Notes under the pieces: model-generated
What the model saw: the letters and a program-made list of their open reading frames with translations, nothing else
Told to the model about the DNA's origin: nothing
The model's database searches: none
Position numbers and translations under genes: made by a program
Shown: positions 25,937 to 34,052 of the stretch, piece by piece
Position numbering within the stretch: the first letter of the stretch is position 1
Layout of the letters: every line of letters starts with the position of its first letter
NCBI GenBank assembly: GCA_963735885.1
Contig: CAVTMP010000004.1
Span: 248,001 to 312,000 of the forward strand
Source of the DNA: JBBSBL01 sp963735885
GTDB lineage: Bacteria > Actinomycetota > Thermoleophilia > Solirubrobacterales > Solirubrobacteraceae
Length of the DNA stretch: 64,000 nt
Direction: 5' to 3'

Positions 25937-27680
25937 TCAGCCGCCGTAGCGGTTGGTGATCGGCATCCGCCGGTCGCGGCCGAACGCGCGGGTGGAGATC
26001 CGGATCCCCGGCGGCTGCTGGCGCCGCTTGTACTCCGCCCGATCGACGAGCTGGACGACCCGCTCGACCTCGACGGCGTCGAAGCCGCGGGCGACGATGG
26101 CGTCGCGGCCCATCTCCTCCTCGACGTAGAGCGCGAGGATCGGATCGAGGACGGCGTAGGGGGGGAGGGAGTCCTGGTCGCGCTGGGCGGGACGCAGCTC
26201 GGCGCTGGGAGCCCGCTCGAGGATGCCGGGCGGGACCAGCGTCCCGGGGTCGACGGCCTCGCGATGGCGCACGAGCTCGTACACCCGCGTCTTGAAGACG
26301 TCCTTGAGCACCGCGAAGCCGCCCGCCGAGTCCCCGTACAGCGTCGAGTACCCGACCGACATCTCCGACTTGTTCCCCGTCGTGAGCACCAGCCAGCCGA
26401 ACTTGTTCGACAGCGCCATGAGCAGGTTCCCGCGGATGCGGGCCTGGAGGTTCTCCTCGGTGATGTCGTCCTCGCGCCCCGCGAAGGCCTCGGCGAGCAT
26501 GCCGTCGTAGGCGGCCATGGCCGGGGCGATGTCGAGGTCGAGGCGGCGGAGGTCGAGGTTGGCGGCGAGCGTGCGGGCATCGCCCTGGGTCTCGGGGGAG
26601 GAGTAGGGAGAGGGCATCACGGCCACCGAGACGCGCTCCGGGCCGAGGGCGTCGGCGGCGACGAGCGCGACGAGCGCCGAGTCGATCCCGCCGGAGAGAC
26701 CGAGCACGGCGCGAGCGAAGCCGTTCTTCTCGGCGTAGTCGCGCACGCCGAGGACGAGGGCGGCGTAGATCTCGGCCGCGGGATCGAGGAGCGGCGCGAC
26801 GCCGGCGGGCGCCGCCGGTCGGGAGGCTGCGGCGCCCCCGGCGCCCCTCGCGCGGCACGCGCGCGAGCACGGGCACCTCGGCCGCGCCGGCCGCCGCATG
26901 GCGGTGGCGGGCATCGCGCAGGCGGTCGCCGCGCGGGTCCTCCACGTCGACGTCCGCCACGAGGAGGTCCTCCGCGAACTGCGCGGCCCGGGCCGTCACC
27001 CGGCCCGTGTGGTCGATCACGACCGAGTGCCCGTCGAAGACGAGCTCGTCCTGGCCGCCCACCTGGGCGCAGAACGCCACCGCGGCGACGTTGTCGCGGG
27101 CCCGCTGGGCGAGCATCGCCTCGCGCTCCAGGCCCTTGCCCGCGTGGTAGGGAGACGCGGAGGCGTTGACGAGCAGCGTCGCGCCGGCGAGCGCCTCCTC
27201 GGACGCCGGCGGCCCGGAGACCCAGAGGTCCTCGCAGACGGTCAGCCCGACGCGGACGTCGCCGAGGTCGAGCACGGCGCCGCCGCCGCCGGGCCGGAAG
27301 TAGCGGTGCTCGTCGAAGACGCCGTAGTTCGGCAGGTGGTTCTTGCGGTGGAAGGCGAGCACCTCGCCGCCGGCGAGCACCGCGAGGCTGTTGAACACGT
27401 CCTCGGCCCGCTCCGGGACGCCGACGAGGGCCACGAGGCCGGTGACCCGCTCGGCGATGCGGCGCAGGGCCTGCTCGCAGTCGCGGAGGAAGTGCTCCTT
27501 GAAGAGCAGGTCCTCGGGCGGATAGCCGCTCACCGCGAGCTCGGGGAAGACGACGAGCTCCGCGGCGGCGGCGCGCGCGGCCTCGAGGCCGGCGAGGATG
27601 CGCGCCTCGTTGCCGGCGAGGTCTCCGACGACGGGGTTCATCTGGCACAGCGCGAGGCGCAGCGGCGGGACGTCGGTCAT
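25937..27680 (-). CDS. nadE: Glutamine-dependent NAD+ synthetase, frameshifted
   Basis: Last step of NAD synthesis: deamido-NAD to NAD using glutamine nitrogen. N-terminal nitrilase-type amidase with the Glu/Lys/Cys triad: VVFPELAVSGYPPEDL, FHRKNHLPNYGVFDEHRYF, VGLTVCEDLW. C-terminal synthetase with LGLSGGIDSALVALVAADAL (ATP pyrophosphatase loop) and LTTGNKSEMSVGYSTLYGDS. The two domains lie in different frames: the first is readable down to about 26880, the second from about 26850 to the stop at 25937. One extra base (or two missing) in the GC-rich linker at ~26830-26890, which has a C5 run, explains it. Rejoined length is about 580 aa, normal for the family. Confidence 0.92.
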
Positions 27681-27730
27681 CGCGGGGCCATCATGGCAAC
27701 GGCCGCGGGCGGGCGCCGTGGCGGGCCGGC

Positions 27731-27783
27731 GACGGCATCATCGACGGGGGCGGATCGTGCGGCGGGCTCGACGGCATCATCGA
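27731..27783. repeat. Pair of direct repeats upstream of nadE
   Basis: The 14-bp word GACGGCATCATCGA occurs at 27731-27744 and 27770-27783. Each is followed 7 nt later by GGATCG, so a 27-bp unit is repeated with a 39-bp period. It lies 50-100 bp upstream of nadE on the minus strand. Nothing else is evident in this part of the 290-bp gap. Possible regulator binding sites. Confidence 0.5.
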
Positions 27784-27895
27784 GAGGTCTGGATCGGGGC
27801 GGACGTGCGCGCCGCGAAGGGCGGGCGCGTCAGTCATGGCGCCCGGCGGGGCGAGCCGAGCGCGCCGATCCCGCGTTTGCGGAGACGCGACCGAG

Positions 27896-27920
27896 CTTGA
27901 CCGCGCATATCGCGGTCAAG
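27896..27920. promoter_or_regulatory. Perfect 10-bp dyad (operator or terminator)
   Basis: CTTGACCGCG and CGCGGTCAAG flank CATAT, a perfect inverted repeat. It lies 53 bp beyond the stop of the DUF3105 gene and 215 bp before nadE, both on the minus strand. A hairpin without a T-run is possible; the AT centre and long symmetric arms also fit a protein operator. Confidence 0.55.
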
Positions 27921-27972
27921 TGCAGACGGACGACCCGCGCCGAACGCGTCCGCCACGACCGCCCATCGACCC

Positions 27973-28530
27973 TCAGCCGCCCGACCCCCGGCCGAGCCAG
28001 AACTCCGCGAACGTGCGCAATCGGGGGTCACCCGCCTGCGCGACCGTGAGCCGATGGCGCCACGCGACGGCGACGATCCCGCGCGTGCCCGGCCGGCGCG
28101 CGAGGATCACGGCCTGGCCGGCCTCGGCGAGGGCGGGCGAGAAGGGGCCGGCCACCGCGTCGGCGACGCCGCGCAGCCCGGCCGGCGGCGTGGCGCGGTC
28201 GTACACCACGACCACGTTGCCGGCGGCGAGCGCCGAGAGGATCTGGTCGTCGCCGAGCCGGGCGCCGTCCGCGGTCACCGCGCGCCGGGCGTGCGGCCCG
28301 CTGGTCGGCGGGTCGGAGTTGTAGGGCGGCGGCCGCTCCCCGGGCGCGAGCACGCGCGCCCCCTGGTCCGGAACGGCCTGGCCCGGGCCGGCCACCGCGT
28401 CCACCGAGGGGGTGTCGCGCGAGCTGAAGAACGTGAGGCTCAGGACGACGCCCCCGGCGGCGAGCACGACGGCGGCCAGCACGAGCCCCGCGCGGCGCAG
28501 CCGGCGGTGGCCGGGCGCGGCCCCGGTCAC
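27973..28530 (-). CDS. DUF3105 membrane-anchored protein
   Basis: 185 aa. One N-terminal membrane helix (LVLAAVVLAAGGVVLSLTF, ~14-33), so the rest is outside the membrane. The DUF3105 hallmark YNSDPPTSGPH occurs at about residue 70, with a downstream strand/helix segment (NVVVVYDRATPPAG, TRGIVAVAWRHRLTV). The family is common in actinobacteria and has no settled function. It begins 59 nt after the WS/DGAT region on the same strand. Confidence 0.85.
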   Translation of the reverse strand: MTGAAPGHRRLRRAGLVLAAVVLAAGGVVLSLTFFSSRDTPSVDAVAGPGQAVPDQGARVLAPGERPPPYNSDPPTSGPHARRAVTADGARLGDDQILSALAAGNVVVVYDRATPPAGLRGVADAVAGPFSPALAEAGQAVILARRPGTRGIVAVAWRHRLTVAQAGDPRLRTFAEFWLGRGSGG

Positions 28531-28588
28531 GCCGCGCTCCCGCGGGGGACCGCCCGACCGAATGGGCGCGACACCCCGGACCCGACCA

Positions 28589-30034
28589 CTACCCGCGCGG
28601 CGCGGTGACGGCCGCCGCGGCGCCGGTCGACCCCGCGGGGACCGCCGCCGCCGCTTCGCCCAGCTCGGCGATCGAGGCCGACACGAGCTCCGCGATCCGC
28701 TCGACGTCCGGCACCGCGTCGAAGTCCGCGTTCAGCCCGAAGTTCATCTTTCCGTCGTAGCTCATGATCGCGACGCCGAGGGCCTGGTTCGCGGCCAGGG
28801 GCACCATCGGGTAGACGGCGTCCATCTGGCGGCCGAGCAGGTAGAGGGGGAACTGCGGCCCGGGCACGTTGGTGACCACGAGGTTGAAGAACCGCTGGCG
28901 CGACTGCAGCCTCGAGGCCTGGGCCATGATCGTCGGCGGCGCGAAGCCGGTGAGCTCCGTCATCACCTGCGCCCCCACGGCCTGCCCGGACTCCTTGAGG
29001 TGGGACATCGCCTTGCGGACCAGGGCGAGGCGCTCGACGGGGTCGGTCACGCCCACCGGCAGCGGGGCCCACATGGCGGCGACGCGGTTGCCGAGCGCGC
29101 CGCGCTCGGCGTCGCCCCGGACCGAGACCGGGACCATCGCCTTGAGCTCGAGCCCGTGGGTGCGGACGCCGTGCTCGCGCAGCCAGGCCCCGAGCGCGCC
29201 GGCGACGACGGCGAGCACGACGTCGTTGACCGAGCCGCCGAGCGCGTTCTTGATCGTCTTGAACTCGGAGAGACCGGCCGGCACCCACGTGAAGCGCCGA
29301 TGCGGGCCGATCGGGACGTTGAGCGGCGTCTCGGGGGCCTGGTCGGCCGTGCCGGCCCACACGAACGCGCCCAGCGCGCCGGCCGCCTCGGCCGCGGCGC
29401 CGGCGACCCGGCGGGGCGCGCGCAGCGTGGCCCGCACGCCGCGGACGATCTCCGCGGGCACGGTCGCCCGCTCCAGCAGCGCATCGGCGAGCAGCTGCGC
29501 CCCGCTGGGCAGCGGACGGGGGACCCACGGGCGGTCGGGCTCCGGAACCGGTGCCGGGTCGGGGGCGGTGTCGAAGAGGACCGTGACGATGTCCACCCCC
29601 GACACCCCGTCGACGAGCGCGTGATGCGTCTTCGCCAGCAGCGCGAAGCGGTCGCCCGCGACGCCCTCGACGAGCCAGATCTCCCACAGCGGCTTGGCCC
29701 GGTCGAGCTGCTGGGAGAAGACGCGGCTGGCCAGCCGCTTGAGCTGGGCGGGCCCGCCCGGAGCCGGGAGCGCGGTGTGGCGGACGTGGTAGCGGATGTT
29801 GAAGTGCGGATCGTCGACCCACACCGGGCGGCCCTGCTCGAGCGGGACGAAGGCGAGCCGCTGCCGGTAGCGCGGCACGAGGTGGAGGCGATGCTCGATC
29901 TGGTCGACCAGCTCGCCGTAGGGCGGCGCCTGGCCACGGAAGACCATGACCGACGCGACGTGCATGTGCGCGCCTCCGGACTCGAGGTGCAGGAAGGAGG
30001 CGTCGAGACCGGTGAGGCGGTCGGGGTTGGTCAT
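28589..30034 (-). CDS. Wax ester synthase / diacylglycerol acyltransferase
   Basis: 481 aa, esterifies acyl-CoA to diacylglycerol or fatty alcohol, making storage lipid. Starts with the family opening MTNPDRLTGLDASFLHLES. The catalytic HHxxxDG motif is HHALVDG at about residue 135. A conserved NDVVLAVVAGALG block and the C-terminal NVPGPQFPLYLLG follow, giving the usual two CAT-like domains. Start chosen at 30034; an upstream in-frame extension to 30100 would run into the palindromic promoter region shared with the divergent sigma gene. Confidence 0.93.
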   Translation of the reverse strand: MTNPDRLTGLDASFLHLESGGAHMHVASVMVFRGQAPPYGELVDQIEHRLHLVPRYRQRLAFVPLEQGRPVWVDDPHFNIRYHVRHTALPAPGGPAQLKRLASRVFSQQLDRAKPLWEIWLVEGVAGDRFALLAKTHHALVDGVSGVDIVTVLFDTAPDPAPVPEPDRPWVPRPLPSGAQLLADALLERATVPAEIVRGVRATLRAPRRVAGAAAEAAGALGAFVWAGTADQAPETPLNVPIGPHRRFTWVPAGLSEFKTIKNALGGSVNDVVLAVVAGALGAWLREHGVRTHGLELKAMVPVSVRGDAERGALGNRVAAMWAPLPVGVTDPVERLALVRKAMSHLKESGQAVGAQVMTELTGFAPPTIMAQASRLQSRQRFFNLVVTNVPGPQFPLYLLGRQMDAVYPMVPLAANQALGVAIMSYDGKMNFGLNADFDAVPDVERIAELVSASIAELGEAAAAVPAGSTGAAAAVTAPRG

Positions 30035-30095
30035 CGGCCGATCTTTGCGCGTGGTGCGGATGAGCGCAACGTTCGACGCGTGGCACGGTCGGCTT

Positions 30096-30126
30096 GCCAA
30101 CCTTCAACAGTTTGTGTAAGGTTTGC
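30096..30126. promoter_or_regulatory. Inverted repeat in divergent promoter region
   Basis: GCCAACCTT and AAGGTTTGC face each other across 13 nt (one mismatch in nine), in an unusually AT-rich patch between the WS/DGAT and sigma-factor genes. TTGCCA (30094-30099) and TGTAAG (30115-30120) inside it resemble -35/-10 elements with a short 15-nt spacer. Probable operator. Confidence 0.5.
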
Positions 30127-30174
30127 ATCCACGTCGTGATTCGGGTAGCCGCCCTCGAGACAAGGACCACCGAC

Positions 30175-30726
30175 ATGGACCTCAGCGATCCCCACACCTT
30201 CGAGCAGGCCTACGCCGAGCACGCCCGCGGCGTGTTCGCCGCCGCCCACCGGGTCCTCGGCAACGCCGCCCAGGCCCAGGACGTCACCCAGGACGTGTTC
30301 CTGCGCATCTGGCGGCGGCCCGACCGGTTCGACGCCCGCCGCGGCCAGCTCGGGAGCTTCCTTCGCCTCATGGCCCGCAGCCGCGCGCTCGACCTCTGGC
30401 GCGAGGGCGACGCCGCCGGCCGCGCCTCGGATCGGCTGAAGGTCGTCGTCGCCAAGCAGGAGCCCCGCTCCGAGGACCAGCCCGCGCTCGCCGCCGAGCA
30501 CGACGAGGAGCGCGCCGCGGTCCGCACCGCGCTCCGCCGGCTGCCGGAGCCCCAGCGCGAGGCGATCGTGCTCGCCTACTGGGGTGGCCTCACGGCCGAC
30601 GAGATCGCGAAGCGCTCGGGCGTGCCGGTCGGCACGGCGAAGAGCCGCATCCGCCTCGGCCTGAACCGGCTGCGCGAGCAGCACGGCCAGGGCGCCGAGG
30701 ACGAGGTGTTCGCCGCCGCCGCATAG
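30175..30726 (+). CDS. ECF RNA polymerase sigma factor (SigK-like)
   Basis: 183 aa. Region 2: HTFEQAYAEHARGVFAAAHRVLG, DVTQDVFLRIWRRPDRFD (the -10-binding helix). Region 4: LRRLPEPQREAIVLAYWGGLTADEIA, GVPVGTAKSRIRLGLNRLRE. The short linker and length fit group 4 (ECF) factors. No anti-sigma gene is adjacent: the downstream neighbour is the RlpA-like gene, the upstream one WS/DGAT. ATG 30175 chosen because it begins MDLSDPHTFEQ just before region 2; the frame is open further upstream but through the palindrome. Confidence 0.93.
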   Translation: MDLSDPHTFEQAYAEHARGVFAAAHRVLGNAAQAQDVTQDVFLRIWRRPDRFDARRGQLGSFLRLMARSRALDLWREGDAAGRASDRLKVVVAKQEPRSEDQPALAAEHDEERAAVRTALRRLPEPQREAIVLAYWGGLTADEIAKRSGVPVGTAKSRIRLGLNRLREQHGQGAEDEVFAAAA

Positions 30727-30841
30727 CCGCCGCCGCAGAGCCGGCGGCCGCTCGAGGCGGGTCCGGGCACCCCGAGTCCGCCGCCGCCGTCGCGGCAGCA
30801 CCCGGTCGCGCATGTTTTCCCTGCGTTAAGTCCCTTTTCTC

Positions 30842-30859
30842 CTGTGACCTGAGTCACAG
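30842..30859. promoter_or_regulatory. CRP-type binding site
   Basis: CTGTGAC-CTGA-GTCACAG is a perfect dyad and contains TGTGA-N6-TCACA (30843-30858), the exact consensus for CRP/FNR-type cAMP regulators. It sits about 36 bp before the start of the c-di-AMP riboswitch. A possible -10 (TAGCTT, 30879-30884) is just downstream, so the regulator would bind in an activating position. Confidence 0.65.
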
Positions 30860-30894
30860 TGGAGATCTCTCGGCACGGTAGCTTCGAACATCAG

Positions 30895-31096
30895 TTCGAC
30901 CAGCCGAGTCGCTCCCGCCCGGTGCGGGGGCGAGCGGGGGACCCACCTGCCGGTTCTCCGGCTGGGGCGAATCGGCGGCTGATGCCGCCGTAGCGGTCCG
31001 GACGGACGCGCGCGAGATCTGCGAGCCCATCGCCTCTCGCCGCGCCCGCTCCGGTGTCGCGAGCCCGACAGCTAACTCCGTAGGCGCCGGGTCGAG
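30895..31096 (+). promoter_or_regulatory. c-di-AMP riboswitch (ydaO/yuaA type)
   Basis: The leader carries the conserved blocks of this class in order: GGGGGACCCA (30936-30945), GGGGCGAAT (30964-30972), a GC stem GGCGGC...GCCGCC (about 30973-30989), and the 3' signature CCCGACAGCTAACTCCGTAGGCG (about 31064-31086). The family in actinobacteria usually controls wall hydrolases and Rpf-type proteins, and binding of c-di-AMP lowers expression. The downstream gene is an RlpA-like wall protein with an AAGGAG site 15 nt after the aptamer. Boundaries are approximate. Confidence 0.88.
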
Positions 31097-31114
31097 GAAC
31101 GAAGGAGTCACTCC

Positions 31115-32092
31115 GTGATGCCGCAGACCACCCTGCGCGCCCGGCCGCTTGCGGCCCTGGGCGCCCTGACCATCGCCGCCGCCGGCACGGCCGCCGCGCT
31201 CCCCGCCGACACGGCGGGCTCGACCGGCCGCCCCGCGGCGCCGGTCCGCATCGCCGTGAAGGACCGCACGCTCCGCTACGGGCAATCCGTGCTCGTCACG
31301 GGCCGCGTCTCGCGGGCCGATGCCGGCCGCCGGGTCGTGCTCGAGTTCGCCCCGCGCCGCCGCGGGTGGCGGGCCGTGACCGGTTCGGCCGTGCGCCGGA
31401 ACGGCCGCTACCGCATCGCCGCCCGCCTGCGCCACTCCGGCGCCGTCCGGGTCACGCTGCCGGTGGCGAGCGCTGCCGGCACGGTGATCGACGGCGCCGC
31501 CGCGCCCGTGGCGACCACCGCGCAGGTGAGCCGGCGCCGCGCCGTCACCGTCGCCGCGCGCATCCTCGCGCGCAGCCGCACGCTCGCCGTGGCGGCCGGC
31601 CGCCGCACCGGGCTGAAGGGGCGGATCGCTCCCGGCGGCCGCCGCATCGTGGTGCTCGAGGCCGGTCGCGCCGGGCGCTGGACCAGGATCGCGCACGACC
31701 GCGCGAATCGGGACGGCCGCTTCGCGCTGCGGTTCCGTGCCCGCGCGGGCACGGCGAAGCTGCGGATCCGCTTCCGCGGGGACCGGCTCAACGGCGCGGC
31801 GCGCCGCCGGGTCGGCCGGGTCAGCGGCCTGCGCCCGAGCCTCGCCTCGTGGTACGGGATCTACGGCGGGGCGCTGGCCTGCGGCGGCTCGCTCGGCTAT
31901 TCGCAGATGGGCGTCGCCCACAAGACGCTGCCGTGCGGCACGCGGGTCACCGTCCGCTTCCGCGGGCGGACGGTCGTCGTCCCGGTCATCGATCGCGGGC
32001 CCTACGCCGGCGGCCGTGAGTGGGACCTCACCGGGGCCACCGCCCGGGCCCTGCGGTTCGACGGCGTGGGCACCGTCTGGGTCTCTCCGTAG
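31115..32092 (+). CDS. Secreted RlpA-like double-psi beta-barrel protein
   Basis: 325 aa, exported (signal peptide ~1-30, PLAALGALTIAAAGTAAALP). Two beta-rich repeats, each a linear stretch with RVVLEFAPRRRGWRAVTGSA or RIVVLEAGRAGRWTRIAHD and NGRY/DGRF ends, occupy ~40-235. The RlpA domain (~245-325) has LASWYGIYGG, MGVAHKTLPCGTRVTV, VIDRGPYAGGREWDLTGA with the conserved catalytic-type Asp. RlpA proteins act on peptidoglycan glycan strands at the septum. Preceded by AAGGAG and the c-di-AMP riboswitch. The start could be GTG 31115 or ATG 31118. A strong UUCG hairpin follows the stop. Confidence 0.85.
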   Translation: MMPQTTLRARPLAALGALTIAAAGTAAALPADTAGSTGRPAAPVRIAVKDRTLRYGQSVLVTGRVSRADAGRRVVLEFAPRRRGWRAVTGSAVRRNGRYRIAARLRHSGAVRVTLPVASAAGTVIDGAAAPVATTAQVSRRRAVTVAARILARSRTLAVAAGRRTGLKGRIAPGGRRIVVLEAGRAGRWTRIAHDRANRDGRFALRFRARAGTAKLRIRFRGDRLNGAARRRVGRVSGLRPSLASWYGIYGGALACGGSLGYSQMGVAHKTLPCGTRVTVRFRGRTVVVPVIDRGPYAGGREWDLTGATARALRFDGVGTVWVSP

Positions 32093-32117
32093 GCCGGGCG
32101 GCGACGCGCCGGCTCCC

Positions 32118-32147
32118 GGGGCGGGCGCCCTTCGGGGCGCCCGCCCC
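32118..32147 (+). terminator. GC hairpin with TTCG tetraloop
   Basis: Thirteen-bp perfect arms GGGGCGGGCGCCC / GGGCGCCCGCCCC around TTCG, 26 nt after the RlpA-like stop and before dinB. There is no T-run, as is common in GC-rich actinobacteria. Confidence 0.7.
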
Positions 32148-32153
32148 CTCGCG

Positions 32154-32159
32154 TACGCT
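32154..32159 (+). promoter_or_regulatory. -10-like box TACGCT for dinB
   Basis: TACGCT ends 6 nt before GTG 32166, right after the preceding terminator hairpin, with no ribosome site. Candidate leaderless promoter. No SOS box was recognised. Confidence 0.4.
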
Positions 32160-32165
32160 CGGCGG

Positions 32166-33227
32166 GTGGACGGACCGCGCACGATCGCCCACCTCGACAT
32201 GGACGCCTTCTACGTCGGCGTCGAGCTGCTGCGCCGCCCGGAGCTGCGGGCCCGCCCGGTGATCGTCTCCGGCGACGGCCCGCGAGCGGTGGTGACCACC
32301 GCGAGCTACGAGGCGCGGCGCTACGGCGTCGGCTCGGCGATGCCGACGGCCCGGGCGCGGCGCCTGTGCCCGCAGGCCGTTCTCGTCCCGCCCGACCACG
32401 CCCGCTATCGCGCCGTGTCCGGCGAGGTGATGGCGATCGTGCGGGCGCACATCGACCGGGTGGAGGTCGTCGGCCTCGACGAGGCCTACCTCGATCTCAC
32501 CGGCATGGCCGCCCCACGGGCCGCGATGCGGCGCCTCGCGGCCGACGTGCGCGAGCACACGGGCCTCGGGTGCTCGATCGGGATCGGCCCGAGCCGGCTC
32601 GTGGCCAAGGTGGCCTCCGACGCCGAGAAGCCCGCCGGCTTCGTCGTCCTCACGCAGTCGCAGGCGCGCGAGCGGTTCGGCCCCGCCGCGCCGTCGCTCG
32701 TCCCGGGCATCGGGCCGAAGACCGCCGCCCGCCTCGCCGAGCTCGGGATCGACACCCTGGCGGCGCTGGCCGAGGCCGATCCGTCGGTCCTGGTCGAGCG
32801 CTTCGGGCCGCGGCTCGGGCCGTACCTGCGCGCCCGGGCCCGGTTCGAGGACGAGACCCCGGTGAGCGCCGAGCGGATCGCGGTCTCGGAGTCCCGCGAG
32901 ACGACGTTCCCGACCGACGTGCGGGACCGCACGGAGCTCGAGGCGATCCTGCGCCGGTTGACCGCCGAGCTGTGCGCCGCGCTCGAGCGGCAGGGACGGC
33001 GGGCCCGCACGGTGGGGATCAAGGTGCGGCTCGACGACTTCTCCACCCACACCCGCAGCCGGACGCTCGCCGAGCCGGTGGGCGCGGCGGCCCAGGTCGA
33101 GCCGGTCGCCGTGGAGCTGCTGCGAGCCTTCGCCCCGGCACGGCCGGTCCGCCTCGTCGGCGTGCGGGTCGCCGGGTTCGAGAGCGACCCGGCGGACGGC
33201 GACGGTCAGCTCGCCCTGCCGCTCTGA
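32166..33227 (+). CDS. dinB: DNA polymerase IV (Y family)
   Basis: 353 aa translesion polymerase. Palm: HLDMDAFYVGVE (first metal Asp) and VVGLDEAYLDLTG (Asp-Glu pair), YEARRYGVGSAMP (steric-gate region), SIGIGPSRLVAKVASDAEKPAG; the helix-hairpin-helix thumb is VPGIGPKTAARLAELGI; little-finger domain from ~235. The protein ends QLALPL, a textbook beta-clamp binding motif, confirming the C-terminus. GTG start follows a -10-like box. Confidence 0.96.
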   Translation: MDGPRTIAHLDMDAFYVGVELLRRPELRARPVIVSGDGPRAVVTTASYEARRYGVGSAMPTARARRLCPQAVLVPPDHARYRAVSGEVMAIVRAHIDRVEVVGLDEAYLDLTGMAAPRAAMRRLAADVREHTGLGCSIGIGPSRLVAKVASDAEKPAGFVVLTQSQARERFGPAAPSLVPGIGPKTAARLAELGIDTLAALAEADPSVLVERFGPRLGPYLRARARFEDETPVSAERIAVSESRETTFPTDVRDRTELEAILRRLTAELCAALERQGRRARTVGIKVRLDDFSTHTRSRTLAEPVGAAAQVEPVAVELLRAFAPARPVRLVGVRVAGFESDPADGDGQLALPL

Positions 33228-33264
33228 GCCGCCGCGGGCGGCGCTCGGCGGGCCGCCGTTGCGG

Positions 33265-34005
33265 CTAGTACAGCGCGCCGGCCAGGCGCCGGCGGTACTC
33301 CCGCGCGCGCGGGTCCTCGACGCCGAGGCCGTCGAGCACGCCGACGACGACGGCCCGGATGTCGTCCCGCGACCCGTCGGCCCCGGGGAGCGCCGCCAGC
33401 AGGCCGTCGAGGCCCGGCTCGACCTCGCCGCGATCGAGGGCCGCGAACGGCTCGGCCAGGTCGAGGGCGTCCTGCCGCTCGAGCCGGATGCGCGCCGCGA
33501 GGCCCTCCGCCCCGAAGTGTCCGGCGAGGTTCTCGACGAGCCCGAGGGCCTCCTCGGCCTCCCCGCGCCCGTGGAGGATCTGCGCGAGCTTGTACGCCGC
33601 GTCGGGCTGGCGTGGATCCAGCTCGAGCGCGCGGCGCAGCGACGCCTCGTCCTCGGCGCCGGCCAGCCGGTCGGCCTCGGACGGGACGAGCGCGTCGAAG
33701 AACGCCGCGACCTGCTGGGGCGGCTGCGCGCCGACGAACTCGGAGACGACGGCGCCGTCGCGGAAGGCCTTGACCGCCGGGATGCCCTGGATGCCGAAGG
33801 CCTGGGCGAGCGCGGGGTTCGCGTCCGTGTCGACCTTGGCCAGCACGACCTCGCCCGCGCGCTCCGCCGCCGCCTGCTCGAGCGCCGGGGTGAGCTGGCG
33901 GCAGGGGCCGCACCACTCCGCCCAGAAGTCCACCACGACCGGGAGCCGGCGCGAGCGGTCGAGGACCTCCGCCTGGAAGGACTGCTCGGTGACGTCGATC
34001 GCCAT
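33265..34005 (-). CDS. YbbN/CnoX-like thioredoxin-TPR co-chaperone
   Basis: 246 aa. Thioredoxin domain ~1-110 with WAEWCGPCRQL (CGPC redox site) and IQGIPAVKAFRDG (cis-Pro). The rest is helical: two TPR-like repeats around DEASLRRALELDPRQPDAAYKLAQILHGRG and a tail GLDGLLAALPGADGSRDDIRAVVVGVLDGLG. This layout defines YbbN/CnoX proteins, which hold unfolded clients and pass them to chaperones. The mouth Cys pair is retained, unlike SXXC E. coli YbbN, so oxidoreductase activity is possible. Start ATG 34005. Confidence 0.9.
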   Translation of the reverse strand: MAIDVTEQSFQAEVLDRSRRLPVVVDFWAEWCGPCRQLTPALEQAAAERAGEVVLAKVDTDANPALAQAFGIQGIPAVKAFRDGAVVSEFVGAQPPQQVAAFFDALVPSEADRLAGAEDEASLRRALELDPRQPDAAYKLAQILHGRGEAEEALGLVENLAGHFGAEGLAARIRLERQDALDLAEPFAALDRGEVEPGLDGLLAALPGADGSRDDIRAVVVGVLDGLGVEDPRAREYRRRLAGALY

Positions 34006-34052
34006 GGCGAGGAGGATAGAAGGCGCCGGTGGGAGCCGGAGGCGCCGGGGGC

